Position numbers and translations under genes: made by a program | Shown here: piece by piece, positions 12,892 through 23,722 of the stretch | How the letters are laid out: every line of letters begins with the position of its first letter | Position numbering within the stretch: position 1 is the stretch's first letter | From: Triticum aestivum | Lineage: Eukaryota; Streptophyta; Magnoliopsida; Poales; Poaceae | DNA length: 64,000 nucleotides | NCBI RefSeq assembly: GCF_018294505.1 | Contig: NC_057811.1 | Location: forward strand, 28,057,132-28,121,131 | Reading direction: 5' to 3' | The notes under the pieces: model-generated | Seen by the model: the letters and a program-made list of their open reading frames with translations, nothing else | What the model was told of the DNA's origin: nothing | Database searches by the model: none

Positions 12892-13905
12892 CTAGAGCAA
12901 GTAACCAAGTTCCGCAGATGGTGACATCAAGTAGCAGCGGATTTTCCGCTTGAGCAGCTCCAGTTCTCGTGTCACCTCGACGGCCATGAGGGAGAGAGCA
13001 AGTTTTGAAGGCTTTGTTCCACGGCCATTTTCTACGACGATATGCCTGGAAATGCAAAATCTGCCTCCCCCAAAGTAGGCCAGCTCCACTGGTCTATAGA
13101 GCATCATGTATCCGGCGCGCATGCACCATTCCCTGGGGAGGGCCTCCTCCAACACCTGCAGGATCGCCGGAGGTCTGGCCTCTACGTCGCAAGCACAGAA
13201 CCGGCGATTCATGGCGCAAAAGCCAAAGAGCAGCTGCTGCCGGCCGCCAAAGGACCAGAATCGCCCGGCCCCGTACAGGCAGCTGCCAGGCGCCTTCCCT
13301 GCGCCACAGGCGGCGCGCCGTGTCGAAGGAGAAGGTGCCCTGGTTTTGCAAGGAAATCCATACACGCGCACCGGCGACAAAGTACGCGGTCACCTCGCAG
13401 CAGGTAGCGCGTCGCGGGCCGGTCGGGACAGGCGGCTCCCGGAGGGCGCGCCAGGCCAGCGGGTGGCTGCCGGAGGACCAGTACGGATTAGAGCCTCGTA
13501 GTGGGTGCCCGGGTGGTCGTGCCACCACGTGTGCCCGGACATGGCGAAGAACATGTCGTCTCCGACTGGGAGCAGGACGGGGCGGCACTTGACGCCGTGC
13601 ATGTCCGGGCCGGAAGAGGCCGTCCCGGAGTCGACGTTGTGGAACATCGTCCCGCGCTCACTTGACGCGGAGACGATGATGTTGGTGCCGTAGGCGGCGA
13701 AGGCGAGGCTCTGGTAGGTCTCGGTGCGCCGGAAGCGGGCGACGGGGCAGGGAAAGCAGCGCGGCTGTGGGGGGAATTCTTCGTCGTCGTCGCCGTCGCC
13801 GGTGAAGAGATGCTTGAGATTCAGCCTGTAGACAAAGTAGCCCTCCTTCGAGTCGTAGACCACGACGAAGGGCCGGATGCGGTGGCGCTGCCCAGCGGCT
13901 GCCAT
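12892..13905 (-). pseudogene. Grass uncharacterised single-exon gene, broken by two frameshifts
   Basis: The minus-strand reading starts at 13905 (MAAAGQRHRIRPFVVVYDSK) and runs open to about 13465. It then continues in a second frame to about 13258 (segment VTAYFVAGARVWISLQNQGT) and in a third frame to the stop at 12892-12894 (segments CACDVEARPP and PVELAYFGGGRFCI). Together these give a coherent protein of roughly 335 residues. I recognise the style as a grass-expanded single-exon family of unknown function, possibly with a beta-propeller-like fold, but I cannot name it. Two frame changes and no plausible splice sites argue for a pseudogene. Sequencing error could mimic this, but both sites would have to be wrong. 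Confidence 0.65.
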
Positions 13906-14601
13906 CGCTTCCCCACCCGCCGGAGAAGATCTCTGTGTTGGGGATTTTGGGGAGGGCTGGTCTGGTCTTTCTTCTTCTTTTTGTTGGGGTAATAGGTCGA
14001 ATCGGAAAATCTAATTCTTCAGCATACTTTATTTTGTTGGGGGTTTGCCGCCTACGTAGTAAAAGATACAGTACTACAACTCCTACTTTTTCTCCAATAC
14101 AAATACAACTCCTACTCCCTTCGTTCCAAAGTTTAATTTTTTACCAAAAGAATACTTCCGAATGTGTTCGGACGTTTTTCTCGTCCAGCCGATTTTTTCC
14201 CACCACGTCATATTTCATCGCACTTCCAAGTGACGCTCAGTCAGATTTATTTTATTATTTACTTACCTTTTACAACACTACATCAACTTCACCCTAATTA
14301 ACTTGCCTTTTTCTATTCGCAAAAAAAAACTTGCCTTTTTCAATAACATGGAATTATGCCGCTCAATTTCATACTACTATATTTCACCTCACTTTTCCGT
14401 ACGCAGTTTAATCACTTAAATTTACTTACCATGCAAGACACAGACTACCAAATTATTATGTTCAAAAAATATTTAACTCCCGTGATAATACATACCTAGT
14501 GTCAAAAACGCTCTTATATTATGAGACAGAGGGAGTAATTTAAAAGAGATAAAATACATCCTACAGTGCTTGTTTTTATGCAAAGCGAAGAACCTAGAGG
14601 C
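13906..14601. other. Intergenic region with Stowaway fragment
   Basis: AT-rich sequence upstream of the minus-strand pseudogene. At 14497-14535 there is one end of a Stowaway MITE (GTGTCAAAAACGCTCTTAT ... GGGAG, followed by TA). A weak CTCCCTTCGTTCC motif near 14114 may be a remnant of the other end or of a different MITE. No gene seen. Confidence 0.6.
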
Positions 14602-16316
14602 TGAAGGAAATATGCCCTAGAGGCAATAATAAAGTATTATTTATTTCCTTATATCATGATAAATGTTTATTATTCATGCTAGAATTGTATTAACTGAAAA
14701 CATAATACATGTGTGAATACATAGACAAACAGAGTGTCACTAGTATGCCTCTACTTGACTAGCTCGTTAATCAAAGATGGTTATGTTTCCTAGCCATAGA
14801 CATGAGTTGTCATTTGATTAACGGGATCACCTCATTAGGAGAATGACGTGATTGACTTGACCCATTCCGTTAGCTTAGCACTCGATCGTTTAGTATGTTG
14901 CTATTGCTTTCTTCATGACTTATACATGTTCCTATGACTATGAGATTATGCAACTCCCGTTTACCGGAGGAACACTTTGTGTGCTACCAAACGTCACAAC
15001 GTAACTGGGTGATTATAAAGGTGCTCTACAGGTGTCTCCAAAGGTAGTTGTTGGGTTGGCGTATTTCGAGATTAGGATTTGTCACTCCGAGTGTCGGAGA
15101 GGTATCTCTGGGCCCACTCAGTAATACACATCACTATAAGCCTTGCAAGCATTGTGACTAATGAGTTAGTTGCGGGATGATGTATTACGGAACGAGTAAA
15201 GAGACTTGCCGGTAACGAGATTGAACTAGGTATCGAGATACAACGATCGAATCTCGGGCAAGTAACATACCGATGACAAAGGGAACAACGTATGTTGTTA
15301 TGCGGTCTGACCGATAAAGAACTTCGTAGAATATGTGGGAACCAATATGAGCATCCAGGTTCCGCTATTGGTTATTGACCGGAGAGGTGTCTCGGTCATG
15401 TCTACATAGTTCTCGAACCCGTAGGGTCCGCACGCTTAACGTTACGATGACAGTTTTATTATGAGTTTATGTATGTTGATGTACCGAAGGAGTTCGGAGT
15501 CCCGGATGAGATCGGGGACATGACGAGGAGTCTCGAAATGGCTGAGACGTAAAGATCGATATATTGGATGACTATATTCGGACTTCGGAAAGGTTCCGAG
15601 TGATTCGGGTATTTTTCGGAGTACCGAAGAGTTACGAGAATTCGTATTGGGCCTTAATGGGCCATACGGGAAAGGAGAGAAAGGCCCCAAAGGGAGGCCG
15701 CACCCCTCCCCATGGACTAGTCCGAATTGGACTAGGGAGGGGGGCGCCCCCTTCCTTCTTTCTCCTTCTCCCTTCCCTTTTCCTACTCCAACAAGGAAAG
15801 GAGGAGTCCTACTCCCGGTGGGAGTAGGACTCCCCCCTTGGCGCGCCTCTCCCCTTGGCCGGCCGCCTCCCCCTTGCTCCTTTATATACGGGGGCAGGGG
15901 GGCACCCCATGGACACAACAATTGATCAACGATCTTTTAGCCGTGTGCGGTGCCCCCCTCCACCATATTACACCTCGATAATATCGTTGCGGAGCTTAGG
16001 CGAAGCCCTGCGTCGGTAGAACATCATCATCGTCACCACGCCGTCGTGCTGACGAAACTCTCCCTCAACATTCGGCTAGATCGGAGTTCGAGGGACGTCA
16101 TCGAGCTGAACGTGTGCTGAACTCGGAGGTGTCGTGCGTTCGGTACTTGATCGGTCAGATCGTGAAGACGTACGACTACATCAACCGCGTTGTGTTAACG
16201 CTTCCGCTTTCGGTCTACGAGGGTACGTGGACAACACTCTCCCCTCTCGTTGCTATGCATCACCATGATCTTGCGTGTGCGTAGGAATTTTTTTGAAATT
16301 ACTACGTTCCCCAACA
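14602..16316 (+). mobile_element. Solo LTR of an Angela/WIS-type Copia element
   Basis: A single 1715-bp LTR starts TGAAGGAAATATGCCCTAGA and ends CCCCAACA. The first 300 bp are clearly homologous to the LTRs of the full Copia element at 37079-44937 (GGAAATATGCCC, AGGCAATAATAAA, ACATGTGTGAATACATAGA). The perfect 5-bp target duplication GAGGC (14597-14601 and 16317-16321) shows that this is a complete solo LTR left by recombination between two LTRs, not a truncated copy. The downstream half has diverged from the other copy, so it belongs to a different subfamily. A TATATA-type promoter element lies near 15884. Confidence 0.92.
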
Positions 16317-16321
16317 GAGGC

Positions 16322-17305
16322 CGGAGCCGCATTGCCATTCGTGACCAGCTAAAACATGGATCCCATAGCAATCGAGTCAAAGAGATGGAGTGCATGTGCC
16401 TGTCGACGTGCATGTGTGTGCACGCCTATGAAGGGGAGAGAGACAAAGAGAAAGTTTCTTTGGTCTTAAGCATCTCTCAAAAAAAGAGAAAAAAAAGCAT
16501 CTCTTCCACGAGGCTAGCTATGAAGGTGACGCAGCAACCTTCGACTCCCAGCTTCTCGTTTTGCTACGATCATGTTCCCAGCTTCGTCCGGACTGCTCAC
16601 TGTTGTAGAGTGCGCTCGATGGGCGGTCCCTATGTAGTACAGAGTTACATTTTGTTTGCAGGAAATGTGGGATAATAAAACCCTTAAAAATACGTACGAG
16701 ACACCTGCGGAGCTATGTGTATTTCTGCAGACAAGCCTCCCCCTCCCCCTGCGCTCGCATAAACGTCCGCAGACGCGCCCGGTCAATGTTGGGGTGTGTT
16801 CGTATTTGTGCATATATGCAACCATGCTCCTCATTTTCTGCCTTGTATGTCAAGTCAATTGTATGTGACTGGTAGAGATGAAGAGAGAGAAAAGAAAAGA
16901 AAGAATAATGAAAGAGAAAAGGTGGTTCGGATAGGCCGCGCCCTACGTGGTTTACTGACCGGACATGTCCGCGAGCCTTCAATATGAGGGTTTGTGGACA
17001 GTCCGATGGTATAGTGATGATATGACAGTCCAGTTGGATTTCTTTGTTCCTTCTCTCTCATGTCTAGCCACACTGACCGGGCGCGTCCGTGGATGTTTGA
17101 TGAGGATTTGAGGAGGTCGGCTATAGATACTTTAGTGATTGATAGCGATGACCCTCGATGACATGACAATAACATATCAGTCTTGTTAAATCTGCGTCGA
17201 CTGAGATTTAACAAAGTCTCAGTCGATGTTATATCCGTGAGATTTTACATTGAGATTCTTGCAAAAAATTCTTTTCAGGTTTTTCTTTCTCTCTCTTGAA
17301 TGTTA
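16322..17305. other. Intergenic region, no gene recognised
   Basis: Mixed sequence with purine-rich stretches (16440-16500 and 16880-16920) and several diverged short palindromes. These include GATTTAACA/TGTTAAATC copies at 17184-17212 that suggest an old MITE. Only short ORFs without recognisable domains are present. Confidence 0.5.
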
Positions 17306-17372
17306 CTCCCTCCATGCGTTTTCGACACTAGTGTAGTGTCAAAAACGCTCTTACATTATGGGATGGAGAGAG
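17306..17372. mobile_element. Stowaway MITE
   Basis: A 67-bp element is flanked by TA (17304-17305 and 17373-17374). Its left end is CTCCCTCCATGCG and its right end is ATGGGATGGAGAGAG. The core GTGTCAAAAACGCTCTTA is shared with the fragment at 14497 and, with one change, the remnant at 24821. The TA duplication and CTCCCTCC ends place it in Tc1/mariner (Stowaway). Confidence 0.85.
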
Positions 17373-17433
17373 TATGTCACTTGACTGAGGCTTGGTTAAA
17401 TCTCAGCCGATTGAGACCTAGCCACACCCATAA

Positions 17434-18572
17434 GAGCATCTCCAATAGTGGCTGTAAAAACGTGCGCGCGCAGGGGAAAGTGGGTTTTAGTGCGCGCGGG
17501 GCGGTTTCGCGCGCTCCAGCGGGTGCACAAAATTGAGGCGCGCGGGCGCGAAAAAGCGGCCGGACGCGCGCTAGTTTTGGCGCGCGTTATAAAAGCCAGC
17601 GCCCGCCACGAGCCCTCCCACAGTTGTCCGCCTCGCCACGCGCCCTCTCCGCACTCTCTTGCTGCTCTTTCTCGCCTCCGCCTCCATAGCCGCCACACCA
17701 CCATGCTATCGCGCCGCCGGGGAACTTCGGGCTACCACGGCGTCCGTGCGCGCCCCTCCGGCGCCTTCTCCATCGAGTTCCGGTTTGGCGAGATGCACCT
17801 CGGCCTCGACACTTTCGACACCGACCACGAGGCTGCCCGCGCGTACGACGCGGCGGTGTGGTGCCTCCGGCGGCCTCGTAGGGACATGAACTTCCCCGAG
17901 GTGGCGATGCGGGAGCAGGCATAGGAGCTCGCGCCTCCCCCGCGGCTTATCACCGACGAGGATCTTCGCCATAGCCGGAGGCGAGATGGACGAGGAAGCC
18001 ATGACGCAGTGGCGCCAACGCTTCCGGCAGGACATCAACAACGAGCGCGAGTTCTACGCGCAAAGGAGGGCAGAGAGGAAGGAGAGGAGGGCGGAGCGAG
18101 CCGCCTATCGCGAGGACAGACGTACGCGGAAGGCAGCCGCTCAATTCAACATCGAGCTAGAAGCAGCGTCGACCTGGGACTCTGACGATGATCGGTATCT
18201 TGACGCCTTCATCGAGACGTCGTAGGAGGACATCACCGAGGCTGAGTCGGAGTCGGAGGAGGTGGAGGAGGACGATGAGTAGTAGTCGTAGTCGGAGTAG
18301 ATGAACTATCTATGTTGAACTAGTTATGTATCTTTTTTTACGTATCGTTTTTTATTATGTATCATTTTATTTTAATTTACCTATGCTTTCGTTTTTGAAT
18401 ACGTATATGTATCGCGCGTTGTATTTTTAGCGCTTCTGCTGGAGCAGCGCGCGTAATTTTTTGCAGCGTCAGCTGGAGCCAGCGCTCTGCTCTGCGGCGC
18501 GCGAAAAGTTGTTATTTCCGGCGCTGTAAACGTATTTAGCGCGGCGCGCTTGCAGGCCCGTTGGAGGTGCTC
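17434..18572 (+). mobile_element. PIF/Harbinger-like element carrying an AP2-domain gene
   Basis: An 1139-bp unit is bounded by TAA on both sides (17431-17433 and 18573-18575). Its inverted ends are GAGCATCTCCAATAGTGGC and, on the other strand, GAGCACCTCCAACGGGC. TAA/TTA target duplication and GAGCATCTCC ends are typical of PIF/Harbinger. Both subterminal regions are dense in GCGCGC motifs (17462-17590 and 18416-18550), which could be transposase-binding repeats. The interior holds an AP2-like reading frame and no transposase. It is therefore a non-autonomous element that has captured, or co-evolved with, a gene. Confidence 0.8.
17703..18282 (+). pseudogene. AP2/ERF-like domain protein inside the Harbinger element, decayed
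   Basis: ATG at 17703 opens MLSRRRGTSGYHGVRARPSG, followed by the features of an AP2 DNA-binding domain. These are YHGVRARPSG with F-IEFR beta strands, HLGLDTFDTDHEAARAYDAA (the AARAYD core) and MNFPE at the end, about residues 7-67. A TAG stops the frame at residue 74 (17922-17924). Downstream, in another frame, a basic helical segment is present (MDEEAMTQWRQRF, then arginine- and alanine-rich repeats to 18222). After a further TAG, an acidic tail SESEEVEEDDE ends at 18282. Read through, this would be a protein of about 190 residues with AP2, coiled-coil-like basic and acidic regions. Two stops and one frameshift make this copy inactive. Similar single-AP2 proteins are numerous in Triticeae annotations as I recall them, consistent with spread by transposition. 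Confidence 0.75.
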
Positions 18573-18575
18573 TAA

Positions 18576-19890
18576 CATATAGCCCAACCAGCCGTTGTTG
18601 TTATTTTAAGTCATGCTAGCTAGTCCTTATCAAGTGGAACTCGACGGTGACTGGCCGGTAAATCTTGCCAGTAACATCCGGATATATAACGGCACAATCC
18701 GGTCGGAGGAAACAACGCGTCGTATGCGTGCATGCATGCATGTGAGACTCCCGTCGCGTCAGCTATCCATCCAAAGTGAGGACGCACGAAGCACTTGATC
18801 CCCGTCGACGGCTCGAGATATGCATTCATATCCTAAAGGCAGAAACAAGGAATTTCCTGCTTTTAGCCCTTTCTCTTTTCTTGGTGCAACCAGACGGAAA
18901 ACCTTAGCGCCGATGACATGGAAAAGCAGCGGCGGTGTGAGGATATCCGCGAGTTGGCGTCACCAGACACGGCGAAAGTAAGTAAGCTGGGATTGGCATG
19001 CAGAGCTAGCTAGCTGATTAATCAATGGCATATCATATGCCATGGCTTTGCTTTTGAATCGATCGGCGTCGATCAGATAAAGGAGGAATGAAAGGGATCA
19101 TTCGGAGACATAAAGGGAGAGAGTCGATGTGTGGATGGCTCACCTGCTCTTGATTCGGCACGGCCGGTTTGACAAACTCATCTGTCTGGTTTTGCACGGC
19201 CGTTGCGGTAGGCTCTCCTACTCTAGGAGCTAGGGTTCGGCGGTTCGTAGTTGCACCCAACATGCACCACACACATGGTCCGTGTCCACGTAAAAATCAA
19301 CTTGGGTTTCTCACCCAACATGGTCGTTTCGTTAGGCGGGACTGGATCGTGTACGTGCTCACACGGCTGGATTACTAGTGATACTACGCAGTGTGGATTC
19401 AGTTAACTTGAGCTGTGGTTAAAATTAAGCCATGCAGTTACATTCAGCACGGTGTGGCGAGTGCTTACGCTTTCCTCGCGTCAGCACTGCCGAGCTGAAG
19501 CAAACTCTTGGTCAAACTTACTGAAGTACAAGGCCTGTAAAAAAGAAACGTGCATCAAATAGCCGTGTCAGCCTTTCGTCGACACGCGCATGCAGCCACC
19601 CACACGTGCATGAAACAACATGCAAATCATACACGTTCCACGGACAAAATGACGGAGGACAACACATACACTGATACACACACAAGCAGGAAAATCTCTC
19701 TCTCTCTCTCCTTTCGCCCTTCGCAGTGCAGCGAAAAAAAAGCCAGCCACACAGAAGTCGGCAAGCTAGCACTTTCTCTCGCACGCAGCCGCGCCGTTGA
19801 GCCGCCACTCACAATCAGGTGTGTGTGTGTGTGTGTGTGTGTGTGTCTGCTTCTAGCGCACATGAGCGCGACTGTGATTACCTAGCTAGT
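18576..19890. other. Intergenic/upstream region of the GH17-X8 gene
   Basis: No protein-coding gene recognised. The region contains GCATGCATGCATG (18731-18740 area), a (CT)n tract at 19697-19711 and a (GT)14 repeat. It probably includes the distal promoter of the downstream gene. Confidence 0.45.
19819..19846. repeat. (GT)14 microsatellite
   Basis: Uninterrupted GT run of 28 bp about 50 bp upstream of a TATA-like motif. It is probably polymorphic in length. Confidence 0.9.
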
Positions 19891-19894
19891 GCGC

Positions 19895-19904
19895 ATATAA
19901 AAAG
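19895..19904 (+). promoter_or_regulatory. TATA box, candidate promoter of the GH17-X8 gene
   Basis: ATATAAAAAG lies in a GC-balanced context followed by a plausible 5' leader. Donor-like sites GGTACGTC (about 19977) and AGGTACGTATG (about 20083) suggest an intron-containing 5' UTR leading to the ATG at 21278. The transcription start itself cannot be seen. Confidence 0.4.
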
Positions 19905-21277
19905 GCCCTGAGGCCTCTCCCCGCTAGCCGCGGACTGCAGGCTCCAAGACACAGCAGGAGGATCCATCCATCCAGGGGTACGTCTAGTTAAGCCTTAAGC
20001 TCTTGTGTCGACACGATAGCAAGCTTTAGTTTCGTCCAGGAGAAGCACAAGCAAGCAAAGTCTAGCTTCTTGCGGCCACTTGAGGTACGTATGTATGGCC
20101 ATCGTCGTCAGTTCTTTCTGCCACTGAACTTGCTCTTGTTAAATTCTCTAGCTAGCTAGTTCTCTTCGTGCTCTCCTTTTACCCCTTGGCCTGGATGGAT
20201 GGGTAAATGAAGTTGTGCCTTTGCCCCTTTTGATTCGAACACATACATCCATCCTTGTGTTGGTTCTGGGGTTATATCTATGTGGAAGGAACGTACGTAT
20301 AATCTTTGTGTTTGACTGATTCCTCTTCCTCCTCTTTTAGTTATTAGTTTGGTCTTCTCACAAGTTCAACCAGTACAAATTACCTCATCGGCGTGTATGC
20401 TCACTTGTTGCTACTTCCATTCAACCGCCCGCTTCCACATGCAGATATATAGAAAGATTACAATGCCCAGTTGCTGCTTTGTTTTGTACTAATATATGAA
20501 GAACCACCCAAGCATGCATATGTAATTAAGCAGCAGGGTACCCAAAGCTTAACGTGCGGTGACGTTTCTTCTTCCATGGAGCTATCATACCTCAGCTAGG
20601 AACAAGGATACAAAGAAGTTAGACCAGTGTTCATGAAAACTGGAGCACACCTTGTTAGTTAGGAGCAAAATCCATTCCAGTCGCTATAGCTAAACTAGGT
20701 ACGCCAACTCATCAAGTATAGTCACTTGTTAGGATACTAGTGTTAGGTGTCTCCGTTTACCCTCCAAACTGAACTGTGGACTATGCAAGCAAATCGTGGC
20801 CCTGTCAGATGTTGACACTGCCTTGGTTGAGTCGGTTGTTGATCAGTTGCTGTCACAAGAGTAGTGACCATACTGACCAAAGTGTTGTGGGAGCATATCC
20901 TGGTCCATGTTCTCCTCAATTAACTATTTTCTTCCTCGTTCCCGGTGGCGTCTCCTATTATAGGACAATAGTACAGTGTTGTTGGTGACCGGCCATCTGG
21001 ATTCTGGAAGCACCATGCATGAGGCCCGCAGCATATGGTTATGCCCCATGTTTGCTGGAAAATGATAAGAACGGCACTATTCCAACCGATTCCAAATTTG
21101 CCGGCTTTCCTTCTAACTGGACTGGAATACTTATATCGACAAAATTGCAAAAAAAAAAAAATCATTGTTTGTATGCATGGGCCTGGGTATTAACTCTGAC
21201 ATGCATGTGCGGCCTTCAGGGTTCCAGGAGGTGTACGTGTTTGCATCGTCGCTTCGCTCGCCGGAGAAAAGAAAAGA

Positions 21278-23722
21278 ATGTCGCGCGAGAGATGGCAGGG
21301 ATGCGTTCTTGTTCTCGTCCTTCTTCTCTTCAGCGCGTCAGGTATGTATGTGACCCTGTGATTAAGCCTATGCTCTGGTTTCAGTATAGCGAGGAGTTGA
21401 GCACTTCAGCTAGGTCAAGTGATACGTGTTACCCTACGCTTTCCCTGTTTCCATCTCCTTTTTTTTCCCAAGTTTTTTCAACTGTAGGGGTTTTGTAGCA
21501 ACCCAACAGAATCCGTGACAGTACTGCCGGGTTCCACGTACGCTCGCTTTGCTTTCTGTCCCCGGCCAAAGGTTCGTTACTTAGCTCAGACATACATTCT
21601 TGTAAGAAGAGCATCGCAGGCAGAAAGAAAGTGTGCAGCAGTACAAAGGGGCTTTTAAGCTACGATGCTTGTGCGTTCCCTTTCCCGAATCTTATCTTGA
21701 GTTGAATTATCATATACAAGTATCGGTTGTGGCCGACCTCGATCGGGTCTAAGAAACTGAATGATGCGCCTACCTAACTGGTAGTCCCTCTGTAATTTAG
21801 TGATCCAAATGCTCTTATATTTCTTTACTGACGGAATAGTATATCTTACATTCTTCATCAGTGTTTCTCTTCGACACATGTGAAGGCCGCCTTATTATCG
21901 CTCGTTCCATACCTTCTTCAGTTATCCAAATAGCATTTGCCACTCACTAAGCGCACTCAACAGACTGAACCCTGAAGCTAGCCATGCGTGGCTGTAATGC
22001 TGCAGCTAGCTAGAAAGAAGAAGCTCCGATCCAATGATGATGACGTGGTCAAACAAGAAAATTCTTTGCTACACACTGACAACTGAACTCATCTTTACCT
22101 TCGTGCATGATGGACAGGCACTTCTCTGGGGGACAACACGATCGTCCCTTCAAATTCTCCGTCAGACTTCGCGAGAATCATCGTGCAGTCTAAGCAGACC
22201 AAGCGAGCGCAGGTGTGCGGCGGAGCCGACCACCGGCTGCTGCGGTCCCTCGCCAACACCGGCGCAGAGGTCATGGTCACCATCCCCAACTCACATCTGC
22301 AGCACCTCGCCGAGTTCCGGGACGAGGCCCGGCTCTGGGTGGCCGCCAATGTGGCGCCGTTCCTCCCGGCGACCATGATCACGCACGTCCTAGCGGGAGA
22401 CGAAATCCTGTCGTCCGTCTCCCCCGGAGACGCCGCCTACTCGCTGGTCCCCGCTATGCGGAACCTCCACGCCGCCCTTGTCGCTGCCGGACTTGACGGC
22501 CACGTCAGGGTGTCCACCGTGCTCTCCTCGGTGCCGCTCGCCCCGTCGTGGTCCCCCGGCATCGCAGGGCACGTCCTGCGGTTCCTGTTGGAGACCGGCT
22601 CACCGTTGTTCCTCAAGGCTCGCACGTCGGATGTCAGAGTCGACGACGTGTACGCCGCGATGCGGGCGCTGGGCTTCTCAGGCATCCCACTGATCGCGGC
22701 AGAGTCGGCGGAGCTCGCTCTCAGTGGCGCGCTGGTGTACCACAGCTACTTGTATGGCCGTCATCCCATGACCGCCGGTGGAGGTGGGAGGCGGTCGCTG
22801 GCGACGGGGACGTTCTGCGTGGCCTTGCAGAACGCGGACCCGACAGCGCTGCAGGCGGGCCTGAGCTGGGCGTGCGGGCAGGGGCAGGCCGACTGCTCGG
22901 CGGTGCAGCCCGGAGGGGCGTGCTACAAGCAGAACAACGTGGCGGCGCTGGCCTCCTACGCCTACAATGACTACTACCAGAAGAGCGCCAGCACCGGCGC
23001 CACCTGCTCCTTCAACGGCACCGCCACCACCACCGCCACTGATCCCAGTAAGCACCAACAAGAGCCATTTCGATGCACAAGCTTCTTGTCCTGTACCACC
23101 ATGGATCGCCTCTGATTCTTTCATGTTAATTGCTCGTTGCAGGCTCAGGATCGTGCGTCTTCGCAGGAAGGTGAGCACTGGGCACCATTTCTCTTCTCGC
23201 GATACCTCAAATAGTCAGCGCATTGTACCAAATCTGACACGGTAGCAATTTCTTGCTTGCAGCACCATGGCAGGAGACTCCACCTCCAACTCGAGCGTGC
23301 CGAGCGCCAGCCCTCCGACGAGCCTGGGCGCCCCTCCGTCAGACGATCTCACTCCTCCGGTCAGCTCCAGCCCTCCGACGAGCCTGGGCGCCCCTCCGTC
23401 AGACGATCTCACTCCTCCGGTCAGCTCAAGCCCTCCGTCCGACTTCGGCCCCCCGGCAACCGACACGGCACCTCCGACGAGCTTTGACGCTCCCGCAGGT
23501 GGCTTCGGACCACCGTCTGGCTTCAGTCCCCCGTCTGTGTTCGGCAGCCCGCCATCGACGTTCGGCCCGCCCGGGAGCTTAACCGGGAGCGGGAGCTTCG
23601 GGCCGAGCAGCACCCTCGAGCCTTACGGCGTCGGGTGTCGCCACGTGGCCTCCTTGGCTGCCTCCACTCTTCTGTCCGCCATTGTTCTCGCGGTCCTTTG
23701 CGCGTCACCAGATCTGATGTAA
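21278..23722 (+). CDS. GH17-X8 protein (glucan endo-1,3-beta-glucosidase-like), GPI-anchor type
   Basis: Proposed exons 21278-21341, 22118-23047, 23143-23170 and 23263-23722 all have GT...AG borders and keep one frame for 493 residues. Exon 1 encodes a signal peptide (MSRERWQG then VLVLVLLLFSA). Exon 2 encodes a glycoside hydrolase 17-like region (RSLANTGAEVMVTIPN; VLAGDEILSSV, where the acid/base Glu is expected) and then an X8/CBM43 callose-binding domain from TFCVA (22810). The X8 cysteines are in TFC, WAC, ADC, GACY, ATC and, across the exon 2/3 junction, GSCVF. Exon 4 encodes a Pro/Ser-rich linker and a hydrophobic C-terminus (SLAASTLLSAIVLAVL), a GPI-anchor signal. The family acts at the cell wall and plasmodesmata on callose. 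The GH17 part is short: the middle of the barrel and the segment after GIPLIAAES are missing. It may bind callose without cleaving it, or be a decaying paralogue. Confidence 0.75.
21784..21839. mobile_element. Stowaway-like MITE in intron 1 of the GH17-X8 gene
   Basis: A 56-bp unit lies between TA and TA (21782-21783, 21840-21841), with ends GTCCCTCTGTAA and TTACTGACGGAATAG. The core AAATGCTCTTATATTTCTTTA is typical of Stowaway elements, but both ends have diverged. Confidence 0.6.
23309..23428 (+). repeat. 60-bp tandem duplication in the Pro/Ser linker
   Basis: Bases 23309-23368 are repeated directly at 23369-23428 with no or almost no difference. The result is two copies of a 20-residue Pro/Ser/Asp-rich unit (core TSLGAPPSDDLTPP) in the linker between X8 and the GPI signal. 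Such a near-perfect copy implies a recent slippage event. Confidence 0.9.

Noticed and set aside
13005..13592. 195-codon plus-strand frame opposite the minus-strand pseudogene
   Set aside because: The minus strand carries the coherent protein in three consecutive frames; the plus frame has no recognisable content.
23309..23428. Array-like repeat considered as CRISPR or satellite
   Set aside because: Only two direct copies without spacers, inside a plant exon; simple tandem duplication.
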